From Desulfacinum hydrothermale DSM 13146 (GTDB lineage: Bacteria > Desulfobacterota > Syntrophobacteria > Syntrophobacterales > DSM-9756): a stretch of DNA of 64,000 bases. Positions within the stretch are counted from its first letter, which is position 1. Every line of letters starts with the position of its first letter. Positions 61,546 through 64,000 of the stretch are shown in pieces. Made by a program: the position numbers and the translations under genes. Location of the stretch: contig NZ_FWXF01000004.1 of assembly GCF_900176285.1 (NCBI RefSeq), forward strand, positions 124,001-188,000. Direction: 5' to 3'. The notes under the pieces were generated by a model that saw only the letters and a program-made list of their open reading frames with translations, ran no database searches and had not been told where the DNA came from.

Positions 61546-61989
61546 GTGCACGAGATGGCCATTGCCCAGAATCTGTTGGAAATCGTCCTGGATGAAAGCG
61601 CCCGGCACGGCATGCGTCGGGTGGATCGCATCGTCGTGCAGGTGGGAGCCCTGGCGGCGGTGGTTCCGGAAGCGCTCACCTTCTGCTTTCAGGTGGTGTC
61701 GCAGGATACGCCGGCGGCTTCGGCACGCCTGGACATCGAAACGGTGCCGGTGGTGGTTCGGTGTCCGTTGTGCGGGGAGCTCTTCGAGGTGGAAGATCGC
61801 TTCGATGCCTGCCCCGATTGCGGGCCCGTGATGTCGGGCATGCATATGGTGAGCGGACGGGAGATGACAGTTCTATCCATTGAAGGAGAAGGCGACAACG
61901 AGGGAGTGGAAGACCATGACGGAAATCAAGGTGCCGGTGGTTCGGAACATCCTGGAGATCAACGACCGACTGGCGGAAGAAAATCGTAG
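61546..61989 (+). CDS. hypA: Hydrogenase nickel incorporation protein HypA (extended C-terminus)
   Basis: The start is GTG (VHEMAIAQNLLEIVLDE), preceded by GGAAGGAGAGTTTGC; the MHEM-type N-terminus with His2 is the nickel site. The zinc site has CPLCG and CPDCG. Family members end near residue 115; here the frame runs on for a further ~30 residues rich in Gly, Glu and Asp (EGEGDNEGVEDHDGNQGAGG) and overlaps hypB by 74 bases. HypA delivers Ni to Ni-Fe hydrogenase. Confidence 0.92.
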   Translation: MHEMAIAQNLLEIVLDESARHGMRRVDRIVVQVGALAAVVPEALTFCFQVVSQDTPAASARLDIETVPVVVRCPLCGELFEVEDRFDACPDCGPVMSGMHMVSGREMTVLSIEGEGDNEGVEDHDGNQGAGGSEHPGDQRPTGGRKS

Positions 61990-62584
61990 GCTTTTTGATG
62001 AAAAGAAGGTGCTGGCTCTCAACCTCATGAGCTCCCCCGGGGCGGGAAAGACGTCTTTGCTGGAACGCACGGTGGAGGGATTGGGTGATCGGTTCGGTAT
62101 CGCGGTCATCGAGGGAGACATCCAATCCTCTTACGACGCCGAGAGGATCCAGAAAAAGGGGGTTCAGGCCGTGCAGATCAACACGGACGGCGCCTGCCAT
62201 CTGGACGGCAACATGGTGCAGTCGGCCCTGGCCGCCCTGGATCTGGATTCGGTGGATCTTCTGGTCATCGAAAACGTGGGAAATCTGGTTTGCCCGGCTG
62301 AATTCAACCTGGGTGAACACCACAAGGCCATGATCTTGAGCGTGGCCGAAGGCGACGACAAGCCCCTCAAGTACCCCCTCATGTTTCAGCAGTCATCGGT
62401 CCTGCTGGTGAACAAGATCGACCTGCTGCCCTACGTGGACTGCGACCTGGCCACCATCCGCCAACGTACCTCTCAGCTCAATCCCAACCAGACCGTCTTC
62501 CAGGTTTCGTGCCGCACGGGAGAAGGACTGGACGCTTGGTATGCATGGCTGGAAGCTCGAATCCAGGAAGTGAAGAACGCGTGA
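61916..62584 (+). CDS. hypB: Hydrogenase nickel incorporation GTPase HypB
   Basis: The protein has 222 residues from the ATG at 61916. The G domain reads LNLMSSPGAGKTSLLERTVE (P-loop), VIEGDIQSSYDAERIQKKGV, VQINTDGACHLDGNMVQSAL, and NKIDLLPYVDCDLATIRQRT. GTP hydrolysis loads Ni into the hydrogenase. The N-terminal Cys- and His-rich nickel-store region of E. coli HypB is missing. The gene sits in a tight hypA-hypB-hypF group. Confidence 0.95.
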   Translation: MTEIKVPVVRNILEINDRLAEENRRLFDEKKVLALNLMSSPGAGKTSLLERTVEGLGDRFGIAVIEGDIQSSYDAERIQKKGVQAVQINTDGACHLDGNMVQSALAALDLDSVDLLVIENVGNLVCPAEFNLGEHHKAMILSVAEGDDKPLKYPLMFQQSSVLLVNKIDLLPYVDCDLATIRQRTSQLNPNQTVFQVSCRTGEGLDAWYAWLEARIQEVKNA

Positions 62585-64000
62585 GTCAGCCCGCCGAAAG
62601 GGGACAGCGGCGCATTCGCATCCAGGTGGACGGGATCGTGCAGGGGGTGGGCTTCCGGCCCACCGTCTACCAATTGGCTCGCAGCTTGGACCTGGTGGGC
62701 TGGGTGCGAAACGATTCAGAGGGTGTTGAGATCGAGGTGGCGGGGCCCTCTGACCGGGTGCAGGCGTTTGTGAGTCGGCTGCCTCAGGAAGCCCCGCCGC
62801 TGGCGAAAATCGTCCGCCTGGAGGTAAAGGAGCGCCCTTGGGAACCCGGAGACGGTTTCCACATCCAGGCCAGTGAGCGCACTGGGTCCCGCACCACCCT
62901 CATCTCACCCGATGTTTCCATCTGTGAGGACTGCCGGCGCGAGCTGCTGGATCCCTCGGACCGGCGTTTCCGTTACCCTTTCATCAACTGCACCAATTGC
63001 GGCCCCCGTTACACCATCATTCGCGACGTTCCCTACGACCGCGACAATACCACCATGGATTGCTTTCCCATGTGTGCGGCTTGCCGCGCCGAATATGAAG
63101 ATCCCCGGAACCGGCGGTTCCATGCCCAGCCAAACGCCTGCTGGCAGTGCGGCCCCCTGGTGTGGCTGGAAGACGCCCAGGGGCACCGGCTGGCCGAAAA
63201 GGACGAAGCCGTCCGCCAAGCCATCCGATGGCTGGCGGAGGGAAAGATCGTCGCCGTCAAGGGCCTTGGGGGCTTCCATCTGGCGGTTTTGGCGACCGAT
63301 GAGGCGGCGGTGGCCCGGCTGCGCCGCCGCAAGATCCGAGAGGAAAAACCCTTTGCGGTGATGTTTGCTTCACGGGAGGCCGTCCAGGGGGTTTGCCAGG
63401 TGCATCCCGAAGAGGAGGCGCTGCTGCTGAGCCGGGAACGTCCCATTGTGCTTCTGGCCAAGCGCCGGGCCGTGCGGCCGGGACATTCGGAAATCGCCCC
63501 TTCCGTGGCCCCGCGCAACCGATTCCTGGGGGCCTTCTTGCCCTACACCCCGCTCCATGCCCTGCTCTTCCACGACGCCCCCTATGAAGCCCTGGTGATG
63601 ACCAGCGGCAACCAAAGCGATGAGCCCATCGTCACGGACAATGCGGCGGCCCGGGATCGGCTCCGAAACATCGCCGATGTCTTCCTCTTGCACAACCGAG
63701 ACATCCACATCCGTTGTGACGATTCCGTGGTGCGCTCCGTGCGCGGAAAACCCCGCCCTCTTCGGAGAGCCCGGGGTTATGTGCCGGTGCCGGTGGTCCT
63801 TCGCGAGTCCGGCCCAGTGGTGTTGGGGGTGGGCGGAGAGTTGAAGAATACGGTCTGTCTCACTCGGGGCCGATACGCCTTCGTGAGCCAGCACGTGGGG
63901 GATCTGGAGAATCTGGAAACCCTTCGGGCCTTCGAGCACACCATCGACCACCTGCAAAAGATCCTGGAAGTGCATCCTCGGCTGATCGTCCATGATCTCC
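62581..64000 (+). CDS. hypF: Carbamoyltransferase HypF (C-terminus outside window)
   Basis: The GTG at 62581 overlaps the hypB stop (GTGA). Residues 1-95 form an acylphosphatase domain (RIRIQVDGIVQGVGFRPTVY, GWVRNDSEGVEIEV). Then there are two zinc-finger-like pairs, Cys115/118/137/140 and Cys165/168/187/190. The YrdC-like domain follows (AEGKIVAVKGLGGFHLAVLA, ALVMTSGNQSDEPIV). The Kae1-like part begins near residue 440 and is cut by the window end. HypF makes the carbamoyl group for the Fe(CN)2(CO) ligands. Confidence 0.95.
   Translation, partial: MSQPAERGQRRIRIQVDGIVQGVGFRPTVYQLARSLDLVGWVRNDSEGVEIEVAGPSDRVQAFVSRLPQEAPPLAKIVRLEVKERPWEPGDGFHIQASERTGSRTTLISPDVSICEDCRRELLDPSDRRFRYPFINCTNCGPRYTIIRDVPYDRDNTTMDCFPMCAACRAEYEDPRNRRFHAQPNACWQCGPLVWLEDAQGHRLAEKDEAVRQAIRWLAEGKIVAVKGLGGFHLAVLATDEAAVARLRRRKIREEKPFAVMFASREAVQGVCQVHPEEEALLLSRERPIVLLAKRRAVRPGHSEIAPSVAPRNRFLGAFLPYTPLHALLFHDAPYEALVMTSGNQSDEPIVTDNAAARDRLRNIADVFLLHNRDIHIRCDDSVVRSVRGKPRPLRRARGYVPVPVVLRESGPVVLGVGGELKNTVCLTRGRYAFVSQHVGDLENLETLRAFEHTIDHLQKILEVHPRLIVHDL

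Overview
The window comes from a GC-rich, anaerobic, sulfate- or sulfite-reducing bacterium of the Desulfobacterota. It is most like Syntrophobacterales (Desulfacinum/Syntrophobacter-type), but the genus is an inference. The evidence is a complete dissimilatory sulfite reductase locus (dsrD-dsrA-dsrB-dsrN-dsrC) with a seven-cysteine ferredoxin, a four-heme cytochrome c3, a fused siroheme decarboxylase for the sulfate-reducer heme pathway, a selenocysteine-containing SelD, and hypABF hydrogenase maturation genes. Most of the window is ordinary chromosome. I see no prophage, insertion-sequence transposase, CRISPR array, tRNA or rRNA.

Layout. 1-11.4 kb holds small metabolic genes: a LolA-like lipoprotein-sorting protein (cut by the window edge), an M20 peptidase, exonuclease III, a sugar-isomerase-like protein, a serine protease, an iron-sulfur flavoprotein with a ferredoxin, an EEP hydrolase, a nitrilase and a MoeA fused to a periplasmic-binding-like domain. 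11.5-18.3 kb is a minus-strand run: TAXI-type TRAP transporter (binding protein, then fused permease), a DUF1566 protein, a universal stress protein, a beta-keto acid cleavage enzyme and murJ. 18.6-21.6 kb is a polar amino-acid ABC importer. 21.7-23.6 kb is a class-III aminotransferase flanked by inverted copies of an intergenic repeat. 23.7-25.8 kb is a small Cys4 protein followed by rplU-rpmA-obgE. 26-33.9 kb has an unusual protein with a possible SLOG/DprA-like N-terminus and ART-like C-terminus, a YchF-like GTPase, an Fe-S protein, mgtE and selenoprotein selD. 34.3-38.6 kb has glgA, ahbAB, an FKBP PPIase and a TPR protein.

38.7-45.3 kb is the sulfite-reduction region. dsrD is first, behind a sigma70-like promoter, a 16-bp palindrome and a terminator-like hairpin. 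The dsrA, dsrB, dsrN (siroheme amidation), dsrC and ferredoxin genes follow, then a divergent cytochrome c3. A cobalamin riboswitch with its own terminator precedes cobT (45.3-46.7 kb). 46.8-52.9 kb is a lipoprotein binding protein and the hrcA-grpE-dnaK heat-shock operon under CIRCE control. 53-60.2 kb has a DtxR-type regulator, a cysteine desulfurase with pyrE, an enoyl-CoA hydratase-type enzyme, a degenerate KaiC-HTH-cupin regulator and a FlK-like thioesterase. 60.4-64 kb has a cation diffusion facilitator and hypA-hypB-hypF, cut by the end of the window.

Several genes fit one economy: siroheme made for DsrAB can be amidated by DsrN or decarboxylated by AhbAB for heme needed by the cytochrome; SelD, the cysteine desulfurase and HypABF point to selenium/sulfur transfer and Ni-Fe hydrogenase; CobT and DsrN belong to corrin and siroheme chemistry. 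A family of roughly 130-220-bp intergenic repeats with a central palindrome and imperfect terminal inverted repeats occurs at least seven times.
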